A stretch of DNA of 64,000 nucleotides from Phosphuga atrata (Eukaryota; Arthropoda; Insecta; Coleoptera; Silphidae): positions 42,431,931 through 42,495,930 of the forward strand of contig OX155905.1 in assembly GCA_944588485.1 (NCBI GenBank). The letters run 5' to 3'. The position numbers and the translations under genes are program-made. This document shows positions 45,401 through 58,300 of the stretch, in pieces. Position 1 is the first letter of the stretch; each line of letters begins with the position of its first letter. Under the pieces are notes generated by a model that was not told the DNA's origin, made no database searches, and saw only the letters and a list, made by a program, of their open reading frames with translations.

Positions 45401-48400
45401 ATTACATGCATTTTTGGTTTATTAGGCATTTTTGTCCAAAAAACGTAAAAAACTAGAATGCAATTTAGTAAATTTTAGAATTTTTGAAGTCAAGATAAAA
45501 TTTTAGTTTTGACAGCTTGTAACTCAAGAACTAGCAAAATTCTTGGAAAATCATTTAAATAAAACTTGTAGAGAATTTAATTGTCTATAAGAAATGTATT
45601 ACATGAATTTTTAGTTTATTTGGCATTTTTGTCTAAAAAAGGTAAAATCTAAAATGGCATTTTGTAAATTTTAGAATTTTTGAAGTCAAGATAAAATTTG
45701 AGTTTTGACAGCTTGTAACGCAAAAACTAGCAAATATCTTGGAAAATCTTTTGAATAAAACTTGTAGAGAATTTAATTCTCTATAAGTAATATTTTACAT
45801 GGATTTTTGGTTTATTAGGCAATTTTGTCAAAAAAACGTAAAAAACTAAAATGGAATTTCGCAAATTTTAGAATTTTTGAAGTCAAGATAAAATTTTAGT
45901 TTTGGCAACTTGTAACTCAAAAACTAGCAAAAATCTTGGAAAATCTTTTGAATAAAACTTGTAGAGAATTTAATTGTCTATAAGAAATGTATTACATGGA
46001 TTTTTGGTTTATTAGACATTTTTGTCTAAAAAACGTAAAAAACTAGAATGGAATTTCGTAGATTTTAGAATTTTTGAATTCAAGATATAATTTTAGGTTT
46101 GACAGCTTGTAACTCAAAAACTAGAAAAAATCTTGGAAAATCATTTGAATAAAACTTGTAGAGAATTTAATTGTCTATAAGTAATATATTACATGGATTT
46201 TAGATTTATTAGGCATTTTTGTCTAAAAAACTTAAAAAACTAAAATGAAATTTCGTAAATTTTAAAATTTTTGAAGTCAAGATAAAATTTTAGTTTTGAC
46301 AGCTTGTAACTCAAAAACTAGCCACAATCTTGGAAAATCTTTTGAATAAAACTTGTAGAGAATTTAATTCTCTATAAGTAATATTTTATATGGATTTTTG
46401 GTTTATTAGGCAATTTTGTCGAAAAAACGTAAAAAACTAAAATGGAATTTCGCAAATTTTAGAATTTTTGAAGTCAAGATAAAATTTTAGTTTTGACAGC
46501 TTGTTACTCAAAAACTAGCAAAAATCTTGGAAAATCATTTAAATAAAACTTGTAGAGAATTTAATTGTCTATAAGAAATGTATTGCATGAATTTTTGGTT
46601 TATTAGGCATTTTCGTCTAAAAAACGTGAAAAACTAAATTGGAATTTCATAAATTTTGGAATTTTTTAAGTCAAGATAAAATTTTAGTTTTGACAGCTTG
46701 TAACGCAAAAACTAGCAAAAATCTTGGAAAATTATTTGAATAAAACTGGTAGAGAATTTAATTGTCTATAAGTAATATATTACATGTTTTTTTGGTTTAT
46801 TAGGCATTTTTGTCTAAAAATCGCAAGAAAACTAAAATGGAATTTCGTAATTTTTAACATTTTCAAAATCAAAATAAAATTTTTGTTTTAACAGCTTGTA
46901 ATTCAAAAACTACCAAAAAATCTTGGAAAATCATTTGAATAAAACTTGTAGAGAATTTAATTGTCTATAAGTAATATATTACACGAATTTTTTGTTTATT
47001 AAGCATTTTTGTCTAAAATACGTAAAAAACTAAAATGGAATTTCGTAAAATTAAGAATTTTTGAAGTCAAGATAAAATTTTAATTTTCACAGCTTGTAAC
47101 TCAAAAAGGAGCAAAAATCTTGGAAAATATTTTGAATAAAACTTGAAGAGAATTTAATTCTCTATAAGTAATATATTACATGGATTTTTGGTTTATTAGG
47201 CATTTTTGTATAAAAAACGTAAAAAACTAAAATGGCATTTTGTAAATTTTAGAATTTTTGAAGTCAAGATAATATTTTAGTTTTGACAGCTTGTTACTCA
47301 AAAACTAGCCAAAGTCTTGGAAAATCATTTCAATGAATCTTGTAGAGAATTTAATTGTCTATAAGAAATATGTTACATGGATTTTTGATTGATTAGGCAT
47401 TTTTGTCTAAAAAACGTAAAAAACTAAAATGGAATTTCGTTAATTTTAGAATTTTTGAAGTCAAGATAAAATTTTAGTTTTGACAGCTAGTAACTCGAAA
47501 ACTAGCAATAATCTTGGAAAATCAATTGAATAAAACTTGTAGAGAATTTAATTGTCTATGAGAAATATATTACATGGATTTTAGGTTTATTCGGCATTTT
47601 TGTCTAAAAAACGTAAAAAACTAAAATGGCATTTTGTAAATTTTAGAATTTTTGAAGTCAAGATAATATTTTAGTTTTGACAGCTTGTAACTCAAAAACT
47701 GGCAAAAATTTTGGAAAATCTTTTGAATAAAACTTGAAGAGAATTTAATTCTCTATAAGTAATATATTACATGGATTTTTGGTTTATTAGGCATTTTTGT
47801 CTAAAAAACGTAAAAAACTAAAATGGCATTTTGTAAATTTTAGAATTTTTGAAGTCAAGATAATATTTTAGTTTTGACAGCTTGTAACTCAAAAAGTAGC
47901 AAAAATTTTGGAAAATCATTTGAGTAAAACTTGTAGAGAATTTAATTGTCTATAAGTTATATATTACTTGGATTTTTGGTTTATTAAGCATTTTTGCCTA
48001 AAAAACGTAAAAAACTGAAATGGAATTTCGCAAATTTTAGAATTTTTGAAGTCAAGATAAAATTTTAGTTTTGGCAGCTTGTAACTCAAAAACTAGCAAA
48101 AATCTTGGAAAATCTTTTGAATAAAACTTGTAGAGAATTTAATTCTCTATAAGTAATTTTTTACATGGATTTTTGGTTTATTAGGCAATTTTGTCGAAAA
48201 AACGTAAAAAACTAAAATGGAATTTCTCAAATTTTAGAATTTTTGAAGTCAAGATAAAATTTTAGTTTTGACAGCTTGTAACGCAAAAACTAGCAAAAAT
48301 CTTGGAAAATCATTTGAGTAAAACTTGTAGAGAATTTAATTTGCATTTTTGCCTAAAAAACGTAAAAAACTGAAATGGAATTTTGCAAATTTTAGAATTT

Positions 48401-51343
48401 TTGAAGTCAAGATAAAATTTTAGTTTTGGCAGCTTGTAACTCAAAAACTAGCAAAAATCTTGGAAAATCATTTGAGTAAAACTTGTAGAGAATTTAATTG
48501 TCTATAAGTTTTATATTACTTGGATTTTTGGTTTATTAGGCATTTTTGTCGAAAAAACGAAAAAAACTAAAATGGAATTTTGTAATTTTTTGAATTTTTG
48601 AAGTCAAGATCAAATTTTGATTTTGACAGCTTGTATCTCAAAAAGTAGCAATAATCTTGAAAAATCGTTTGAATAAAACTTGTAGAGAATTTAATTCTTT
48701 ATAAGTAATATTTTATATGGATTTTTGGTTTATTAGGCATTTTTGTCTAAAAAACATAAAAAACTAAAATGGAATTTTATAAATTTTTGAATTTTTGAAG
48801 TCAAGTTAAAATTTTAGTTTTGACATTTTGTTACTCAAAAACTAGCGAAAATCTTGGAAAATCATTTGAATAATACTTGTAGAGAATTTAATTGTCTATA
48901 AGAAATATATTACATGCATTTTTGGTTTATTAGGCATTTTTGTCTAAAAAACGTAAAAAACTAAAATGGAATTTCGTAAAATTTAATTTTTTTGAAGTCA
49001 AGATAGAATGTTAGTTTTTACAGCTTGTAACTCAAAAACTAGCAAAAATCTTGGAAAATCATTTGAATAAAACTTGTAGAGAATTTAATTGTCTATGAGA
49101 AATATATTACATGGATTTTAGGTTTAATCGGCATTTTTGTCTAAAAAACATAAAAAACTAAAATGGAATTTCGTAAATTTTAGAATTTTTGAAGTCAAGA
49201 TAAAATTTTAGTTTTGGCAACTTGTAACTCAAAAACTAGCAAACATTTTGGAAAATATTTTGAATAAAACTTGTAGAGAATTTAATTGTCTATAAGAAAT
49301 ATATTACATGGATTTTATGTTTATTAGGCATTTTTGTCTAAAAAACGTAATAGACTAAAATGGAATTTCCAACATTTTAGAATTTTTGAAGTCAAGATAA
49401 AATTTTGGTTTTGACAGCTTGTAACTCAAAAACTAGATAGACGAGACTAGACACACAAGACTAGACAGACAAGACTAGACAGACATGACTAGACAGACAA
49501 GACTAAAGAGACAAGACTAGGCAGACAAGACTAGACAGACAAGATTTGACGGACAAGACTAGACAGACAAGACTAGACAGACAAGACTAGACAGACAAGA
49601 CTAGACAGACAAGACTAGACAGACAAGACTAGACAGACAAGACTAGACAGACAAGACTAGACAGACAAGACTAGACAGACAAGACTAGACAGACAAGACT
49701 AGACAGACAAGACTAGACAGACAAGACTAGACAGACAAGACTAGACAGACAAGACTAGACAGACAAGACTAGACAGACAAGACTAGACAGACAAGACTAG
49801 ACAGACAAGACTAGACAGACAAGACTAGACAGACAAGACTAGACAGACAAGACTAGACAGACAAGACTAGACAGACAAGACTAGACAGACAAGACTAGAC
49901 AGACAAGACTAGACAGACAAGACTAGACAGACAAGACTAGACAGACAAGACTAGACAGACAAGACTAGACAGACAAGACTAGACAGACAAGACTAGACAG
50001 ACAAGACTAGACAGACAAGACTAGACAGACAAGACTAGATAGGCAAGACTAGACAGACAAGACTAGACAGACAAGACTAGACAGACAAGACTAGACAGAC
50101 AAGACTAGACAGACAAGACTAGACAGACAAGACTAGACAGACAAGACTAGACAGTCAAGACTAGACAGACAAGACTAGACGGACAAGACGAGACAGACAA
50201 GATTAGTCAGACAAGACTAGACGGACAAGACCGGACAGAGCAGAATAGTCTGGACTTAATCGAATATTTTGTCTTTTTGTTGTCGTAGATGCCGAGATAC
50301 AGGAATGGTACAAGGGTTTCCTGAAAGACTGCCCGAGCGGCCACCTCTCCGTGGACGAGTTCAAGAAGATTTACGGTAATTTCTTTCCTTACGGCGACGC
50401 GAGCAAGTTCGCCGAGCACGTGTTCCGCACATTCGACGCCAACGGCGACGGCACCATCGACTTCCGGGAGTTCCTGTGCGCCCTGTCCGTCACGTCCCGC
50501 GGCAAACTGGAGCAGAAGCTCAAATGGGCCTTCTCCATGTACGACCTCGACGGCAACGGCTACATCTCCCGACAGGAAATGCTCGAAATCGTCACGGTAC
50601 AACCTCTTCAATAATTTGACTCACTCTCTTCAAACAATAACAATAATAATAAGAATATATTAATAATAATAATAATAGTATAATAAGAATAAGAATATAA
50701 TAAGAATGTAATAATAATAAGAATAGGAATAATTATATTAACTATTTTAGCGCTATGCAACGCGATCGCGCTGTTCGTTTAGAAGCGGATATCACTGGCA
50801 TAACTCGCAGATAAATGAACGGAGCGCTATCGCGCTGCTTGGTACGTTCCGACGCGGATTTTTAAAAACGCTTGGCACTAAAACGGTTGAAGTAAAAGTT
50901 GTGTTACAGCAATTTATGTTTGGACGTTCAAGGGATATGGTTCATCAAGGACAGTTATTAATGAACACGTGCATAGACGTATGTGCTCGAAACAGCTTTC
51001 AAACTTGGCGTATGCCTATGCGTTTAACTAACAGTAAAAAGGTCTATTAAATATGTTTTGCAGAAATTTGAGGACAAATTGTGTGTTTGATGCAAATGAA
51101 TGATTTAATGCGAAGAATTGTGATTGTTATAGTTTTGTTTTTTTTTAGGCGATTTATAAAATGGTTGGGTCTGTGATGAAGATGCCGGAGGACGAGAGCA
51201 CGCCGGAGAAGCGTACGGACAAGATATTCCGTCAGATGGACCGCAACAAGGACGGTAAGTTGAGCCTGGAAGAGTTCATCGAGGGAGCGAAGAGCGATCC
51301 ATCCATAGTGAGGCTGTTGCAGTGCGACCCGCAGTCCCAGTAG
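42363..51343 (+). CDS. Nca: Neurocalcin (exons 42363-42432, 50289-50596, 51149-51343)
   Basis: Complete 190-residue NCS protein. It begins MGKQNSKLKPEVLEDLK, whose Gly2 context is the N-myristoylation signal of the family. EF1 is degenerate (DCPSGHLS); EF2 DANGDGTIDFRE, EF3 DLDGNGYISRQE and EF4 DRNKDGKLSLEE all have intact ligands. It ends LLQCDPQSQ. Length and sequence agree closely with insect neurocalcin as I remember it. The role is a Ca2+-myristoyl switch protein that moves to membranes in neurons when Ca2+ rises. Intron 1 (7,856 bp, phase 1) is filled with a ~197-bp satellite and a 14-bp array; intron 2 (552 bp, phase 0) matches the last intron of gene 1 in position. The ATG chosen is the only one giving the conserved N-terminus. 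Confidence 0.97.
42450..49433 (+). repeat. ~197-bp satellite, ~35 copies, in Nca intron 1
   Basis: AATTGTCTATAAGWAATATATTA recurs every 192-200 bp through about 7 kb. Common blocks are ACAGCTTGTAACTCAAAAACT, TTTATTAGGCATTTTTG and GAATTTTTGAAGTCAAGAT. Very AT-rich and non-coding. A segment of about 2.2 kb is duplicated at +2880 bp (43041-45240 and 45921-48120). The last monomer ends AAAAACTAG and passes directly into 14-bp units. Confidence 0.95.
49434..50240 (-). repeat. 14-bp satellite array 6, opposite orientation, ~57 copies
   Basis: CAAGACTAGACAGA units, homogeneous in the middle (49570-50030) and degenerate at both ends (ACGAGACTAGACACAC at the left; GACGGACAAGACCGG at the right). It lies at the 3' end of Nca intron 1 and stops about 50 bp before the exon 2 acceptor. 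Confidence 0.97.
50289..50596 (+). CDS. Nca: Nca exon 2 (EF1 to EF3)
   Basis: 308 bp, from AEIQEWYKGFLKDC to EMLEIVT. The acceptor is TTGTTGTCGTAG, only about 50 bp from the end of the 14-bp array. The donor is CACG|GTACAA, weak at +4 to +6, but the position is fixed by homology with the AIYKM start of the next exon and with gene 1. Strongly GC-biased at third positions. Confidence 0.95.
50625..50740. repeat. AAT/AAG-rich simple repeat
   Basis: Irregular AATAATAATAAGAATA units in Nca intron 2, producing no frame. The rest of the intron (50741-51148) has no recognised feature. Confidence 0.8.
51149..51343 (+). CDS. Nca: Nca exon 3 (EF4, C-terminus)
   Basis: Sixty-four codons plus TAG. The acceptor is a long T run then AG. 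It contains MKMPEDESTPEKRTDKIF, EF4 and the neurocalcin-type end SIVRLLQCDP. Confidence 0.96.
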   Translation, partial: AIYKMVGSVMKMPEDESTPEKRTDKIFRQMDRNKDGKLSLEEFIEGAKSDPSIVRLLQCDPQSQ

Positions 51344-52367
51344 CCTCGGAAGCCTAACACTAGACTTTTATTTGACTTTAAGTTTTCAACCACTCTTGTG
51401 TGATCGCGAGGTCTCCGCAAAAACGTCCCGGTATCAGTTGTTTTGATTTTATTGATTTGAGCGAGCGAAATCTGAGGATAACATCACATATTTATTTTGG
51501 AACCGCGGATTGTTACGCTCACCCTCGCATAGTTTTATTTGATTTAGATTAAGTATGTTATAAGCGATTTTTAAAAAAATGAATTTTGTGACAACTATCT
51601 ACTGCTATTGATTATTCAAACTTTAACTATTATATATGGTATATCAATGCATTCAGCGGAAGTTTAGAATCTGCGTCTCTCCGCTTGGAGAGACGCCCTG
51701 TTTTTTAAACGTTCTTGTATATTCTCGAAGGATTCATGTTACTGTTTTTCAAAGTTTTTATGTGATTTGAATCGAAGTTGAATGTAGGTGGTATATATGT
51801 TAAACTCGATGGTATTTGGTGCTTAAATCTACACAAGGAAATAAACGAACGGATGCTTTCGGAAACGCAAACGTGGATTGTTTAGGCCTGTAGCGGTTTT
51901 TAGATTTGTAGTTTGCAATCTGCGTGTCGAAAGATCCGTTCGTCTTCACTCGCCGTGTTGTTTCAAATCTCAGATTGATCTACCCAGCACTTACTTTTAC
52001 GATTTTTATGAATTTTAAAACTCTTTACATAGCTATCGATTTAGATAAAGAAAAATTGAATTTATTCCACGGCTGTTTTGTTGGATTTAGATCTCGCCGG
52101 ATGGTTTTTTATTGGCGAAGGAATGGTGGGGTCGAAACTGCGTCATATCGAGGCCTAACGAGCGATTATTGCAATAGTTCTAGTCGGCGACAGTAAACAA
52201 TCCGCAGACTATCCTGCAGCACAAGGTGCAAGCACACAACATATTTCTTGATCTTCCGATGTCTTGCGCGAGAAACTGTTACTGTGGTTTTATCAAATAC
52301 TTGTCTACATGTAATATCCGAAATAAAAAATGCTAATGCAAAACTCAATTTTCTTTAACACCTCCAC
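51344..52367 (+). other. Nca 3' UTR and downstream sequence
   Basis: Follows the Nca stop. AATAAA polyadenylation signals occur at 51840 (CAAGGAAATAAACG) and about 52322; the first is the likelier end. TCTCTCCGCTTGGAGAGA near 51677 forms a short hairpin. The frames 51924-52196 (plus) and 52166-52348 (minus) have no recognised domains and are not annotated as genes. Confidence 0.6.
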
Positions 52368-55300
52368 TTATCCAAACACAAATTACTAATCACGGCCTAA
52401 ATAACTTAATACAACTGCTTATAACTTCTTAAATAGTCTAACTGTCTAAACGAGACTAAATGTGGTTTATAATTGGGTCTTTTAGCTACTAACTAAAACT
52501 AGATTTAGTTATCTTTCTCTCTCCGTTTGTCTGTAATTGATGATTTAGTGCGATTACTCCCTAAAAAGTTCCCAGGCTAGTTTATCGGATATAATTAATA
52601 GACTAGTTGGGGTAGACGCACCAAATTTGGAATAGGTGTAGTCTATTAAATTATATACCAGATAACAACCTTTATATTTTCCAAAACTCTCCAGATTTTT
52701 AAAATATTAAGACGGAAAATGAGTTTTCTATTTGGCTTGTCTGTCCAAATACAAACTACTAGTCACGGCCTAGATAACTTAATTCAACAGCTTATAACTT
52801 CTAAACTAGTCTAACTGTCTTAACGAGGCTAATTGTGGTTTCTACCTGGGTCTTTTAGCTGCAAACTAAAGCTAGATTTAGCTATCTTTCTCTGTCCGTT
52901 TGTCTGTAATTGATGATTTAGTGCGACTACTCCCTAAAAAGTTCCCAGTCTAGTTTATCGGATATAATTAATAGACTAGTTGGGCTAGACACACCAAATT
53001 TGGAATAGGTGTAGTCTATTAAATTATCTACTAGATAACAACCTTTATATTTTCCAAAACTCTCCAGATTTTCGAAATATTAACACGGAAAATGAGTTTT
53101 CTATTTGGCTTGTCTATCCAAACACAAATTACTAGTCACGGCCTAGATAATTTAATTCAACAGCTTATAACTTCTAAACTAGTCTAACTGTCTTAACGAG
53201 GCCAATTGTGGTTTATAACAGTCTTTTGGCTACAAACCAAAACTAGATTTAGTTATCTTTCTTTGTCCGTTTGTCTGTAATTGATGATTTAGTGTTTTAA
53301 AAAACACTAAAAAGTCCTAAAAAGTTCCCAGTCTAGTTTATGGGATATATTTAATAGACTACTTGGGGTGGACGTACAAAATTTGGACTAGGTGTAGTCT
53401 ATTAAATTAACTAATAGATAACAACCTTTAAATTTTCCAAAACTGTCCAGATTTTTTAAATATTAAGACGGAAAATGAGTTTTCTATTTGGCTTGTCTAT
53501 CCAAACACAAATTACTAGTCACGGCCTAGATAACTTAATTCAACAGCTTATAACTTCTAAACTAGTCTAGCTGTCTCAACGAGACTAAATGTGGTTTATA
53601 ACTGTCTCTTTTAGCTACAAACTAAAACTAGATTTAGTTATCTTTCTCTCTCCGTTTGTCTGTAATTGATGATTTAGTGCGACTACTCCCTAAAAAGTTC
53701 CCAGTCTAGTTTATCGGATATATTTAATAGACTAGTTGGGTTAGACGCACCAAATTTGGACTAGGTGTAGTCTGTTAAATTATCTAATAGATAACAACCT
53801 TTAAATTTTCCAAAACTGTCCAGATTTTTTAAATATTAACACGGAAAATGATTTTTCTATTTGGCTTCTCTGTCCAAACACAAACTACTAGTCACAGCCT
53901 AGATAACTTAATTCAACAGCTTATAACTTCTAAACTAGTCTAACTGTCTCAGCGAGACTAAACGTGGTTTCTACCTGGGTCTTTTAGCTACAAACTAAAA
54001 CTAGATTTAGTTATCTTTCTCTGTCCGTATGTCTGTAATTGATGATTTAGTGCGACTACTCCCTAAAAAGTTCCCAGTCTAGTTTATCGGATATAATTAA
54101 TAGACTAGTTGGGGTAGACGCACCAAATTTGGACTAGGTGTAGTCTATTAAATTATCTACTAGATAACAACCTTTATATTTTCCAAAACTCTCCAGATTT
54201 TCGAAATATTAACACGGAAAATGAGTTTTCTATATGGCTTGTCTGTCCTAACACAAATTACTAGTCACGGCCTAGATAACTTAATTCAACAGCTTATAAC
54301 TTCTAAACTAGTCTAACTGTCTTAAGGAGGCTAATTGTGGTTTATAACTGAGTCTTTTAGCTGCAAACTAAAACTAGATTTAGTTATATTTCTCTCTCCG
54401 TTTGTCTGTAATTGATGATTTAGTGCGACTACTCCCTAAAAAGTTCCCAGTCTAGTTTATCGGATATATTTAATAGACTAGTTGGGGTGGACGCACCAAA
54501 TTTGGAATAGATGTAGTCTATTAAATTATCTACTAGATAACAACCTTTATATTTTCCAAAACTCTCCAGATTTTCGAAATATTAACACGGAAAATGAGTT
54601 TTCTATCTGGCATGTCTGTCCAAACACAAATTACTAGTCATGGCCTAGATAACTTAATTCAACAGGTTATAACTTCTAACCTAGTCTAGCTGTCTCAACG
54701 AGACTAAATATGGTTTATAACTGTGTCTTTTAGCTACAAACTAAAACTAGATTTAGTTATCTTTCTTTGTCCGTTTGTCTGTAATTGATGATTTAGTGCG
54801 ACTACTCCCTAAAAAGTTCCCAGTCTAGTTTATCGGATATAATTAATAGACTAGTTGGGGTAGACGCACCAAATTTGGAATAGGTGTAGTCTATTAAATT
54901 ATCTACTAGATAACAACCTTTATATTTTCCAAAACTCTCCAGATTTTCGAAATATTAACACGGAATATGAGTTTTCTATCTGGCATGTCTGTCCAAACAC
55001 AAATTACTAGTCATGGCCTAGATAACTTAATTCAACAGGTTATAACTTCTAACCTAGTCTAGCTGTCTCAACGAGACTAAATATGGTTTATAACTGTGTC
55101 TTTTAGCTACAAACTAAAACTAGATTTAGTTATCTTTCTTTGTCCGTTTGTCTGTAATTGATGATTTAGTGCGACTACTTCCTAAAAAGTTCCCAGTCTA
55201 GTTTATCGGATATAATTAATAGACTAGTTGGGGTAGACGCACCAAATTTGGAATAGGTGTAGTCTATTAAATTATCTACTAGATAACAACCTTTATATTT

Positions 55301-58300
55301 TCCAAAACTCTCCAGATTTTCGAAATATTAACACGGAATATGAGTTTTCTATATGGCTTGTCAGTCCAAACACAAATTACTAGTCACGGCCTAGATAACT
55401 TAATTCAAGAGCTTATAACTTCTAAACTAGTCTAACTGTCTCAGCGAGACTAAACGTGGTTTCTACCTGGGTCTTTTAACTACAAACTAAAACTAGATTT
55501 AGTTATCTTACTCTGTCCGTTTGTCTGCAATTGATAATTTAGTGCGACTACTCGCTAAAAAGTTCCGAGGCTAGTTTATCGCTTTTAATTAATAGACTAG
55601 TTGGGTTAGACACATCAAATTTGGACTAGGTGTAGTCTATTAAATTATCTACTAAATAACAATCTTAAAATTTTCCAAAACTGTCCAGATGTTCGAAATA
55701 TTAAGACGGAAAATGAGTTTTCTATTTGGATTGTCTGTCCAAACATAAACTTACTAGTCACGGCCTAGATAACTTAATTCAACAGCTTATAACTTTTAAA
55801 CTAGTCTAACTGTCTTAACGAGGCTAATTGTGGTTTTTAACTGAGTCTTTTAGCTATAAACTAAAACTAGATTTAGTTATCTTTCTTTGTCCGTTTGTCT
55901 GTATTTGATGATTTAATGCGACTACTCCCTAAAAAGTTCCCAGGCTAGTTTATCGGATATAATTAATAGACTAGTTGGGGTAGACGCACCAAATTTGGAA
56001 TAGGTGTAGTCTATTAAATTATCTAATAGATAACAATCTTTAAATTTTCCAAAACTGTCCAGATGTGCGAAATATTAAGACGGAAAATGAGTTTTCTATT
56101 TGGCTTGTCTGTCCAAACACAAATTACTTGTCACGGCCTAGATAACTTAATTCAACAGCTTATAACTTCTAAACTAGTCTAGCTGTTTTAACGAGACTAA
56201 ATGTGGTTTATAACTGAGTCTTTTAGCTGCAAACTAAAACTAGATTTAGTTATCTTTCTCTCTCCGTTTGTCTGTAATTGATGATTTAGTGCGACTACTT
56301 CCTAAAAAGTTCCCAGTCTAGTTTATCGGATATAATTAATAGACTAGTTTGGGTAGACGCACCAAATTTGGAATAGGTGTAGTCTATTAAATTATCTACT
56401 AGATAACAACCTTTATATTTTCCAAAACTCTCCATATTTTCGAAATATTAACACGGAAAATGAGTTTTCTATATGGCTTGTCTGTCCAAACACAAATTAC
56501 TAGTCACGGCCTAGATAACTTAATTCAACAGCTTATAACTTCTAAACTAGTCTAACTGTCTCAGCGAGACTAAACGTGGTTTCTACCTGGGTCTTTTAGC
56601 TACAAACCAAAACTAGATTTAGTTATCTTTCTCTGTCCGTTTGTCTGTAATTGATGATTTAATGCGACTACTCCCTAAAAAGTTCCCAGTCTAGTTTATC
56701 GGATATAATTAATAGACTAGTTGGAGTAGACGCACCAAATTTGGAGTAGGTATAGTCTATTAAATTATCTTCTAGATAACAACTTTTAAATTTTCCAAAA
56801 CTCCAAATTTTCGAAATATTAACACGGAAAATGAGTTTTCTATTTGGCTTGTCTGTCCAAACACACATTACTAGTCACGGCCTAAATAACTTAATTCAAC
56901 AGCTTATAACTTCTAAACTAGTCTAACTGTCTCAGCGAGACTAAACGTGGTTTCTACCTGGGTCTTTTAGCTACAAACTAAAACTAGACTTAGTTATCTT
57001 ACTCTGTCCGTTTGTCTGTAATTGATGATTTGGTGCGACTACTCCCTAAAAAGTTCCCAGGCTAGTTTATCGGATATATTTAATAGATTAGTTGGGTTAG
57101 ACACACCAAATTTGGACTAGGTGTAGTCTATTAAATTATCTACTAGATAACAACCTTTAAATTTTCCAAAACTCTCCAAATTTTCGAAATATTAACACGG
57201 ACGATGAGTTTTCTATATAGCTTGTCTGTCCAAACACAAATTAATAGTCACGGCCTAGATAACTTAATTCAACAGCTTATAACTTCTAAACTAGTCTAAC
57301 TGTCTTAACGAGGCTAATTGTGGTTTATAACTGTGTCTTTTAGCTATAAACCAAAACTAGATTTAGTTATCTTTCTTTGTGCGTTTGTCTGTAATTGATG
57401 ATTTAATGCGACTACTCCTTAAAAAGTTCCCAGGTTAGTTTATCGGATATATTTAATAGACTAGTTGGGGTAGAAGCACCAAATTTGGAATATTTGTAGT
57501 CTATTAAATTATCTAATAGATAACAACCTTTAAATTTTCCAAAACTGTCGAGATTTTTTAAATATTAACACGGAAAATGAGTTTTCTATTTGGATTGTCT
57601 GTCCAAACACAAATTACTAGTCACGGCCTAGATAACTTAATTTAACAGCTTATAACTTCTAAACTAGTCTAGCTGTCTCAACAAGACTAAATGTGGTTTA
57701 TAACTGTGTCTTTTAGCTACAAACTAAAACTAGATTTAGTTATCTTTCTTTGTCCGTTTGTCTGTAATTGATGATTTAGTGCGACTACTTCCTAAAAAGT
57801 TCCAAGGATAGTTTATCGGAAACAATTAATAGACTAGTTGTGGTAGATGCACCAAATTTGGAATAGCTGTAGTCTATTAAATTGTCTACTAGATAACAAC
57901 TCATATATTTTCCAAAACTCTCCAGATTTTCGAATTATTAACACGGAAAATGAGTTTTCTATATGGCTTGTCTGTCCAAACACAAATTACTAGTCACGGC
58001 CTAGATAACTTATTTCAACAGCTTATAACTTCTAAACTGGTCTAACTGTCTCAGCGAGGCTAAACGTGGTTTCTACCTGGGTCTTTTAGCTACAAACTAA
58101 AACTAGATTTAGTTATCTTACTCTGTCCGTTTGTCTGTTATTGATGATTTAATGCGACTACTCCGTAAAAAGTTCCCAGTCTAGTTTATCGGATATAATT
58201 AATAGACTAGTTGGGGTAGAAGCACCAAATTTGGAATAGGTGTAGTCTATTAAATTATCTAATAGATAACAACCTTTAAATTTTCCAAAACTGTCCAGAT

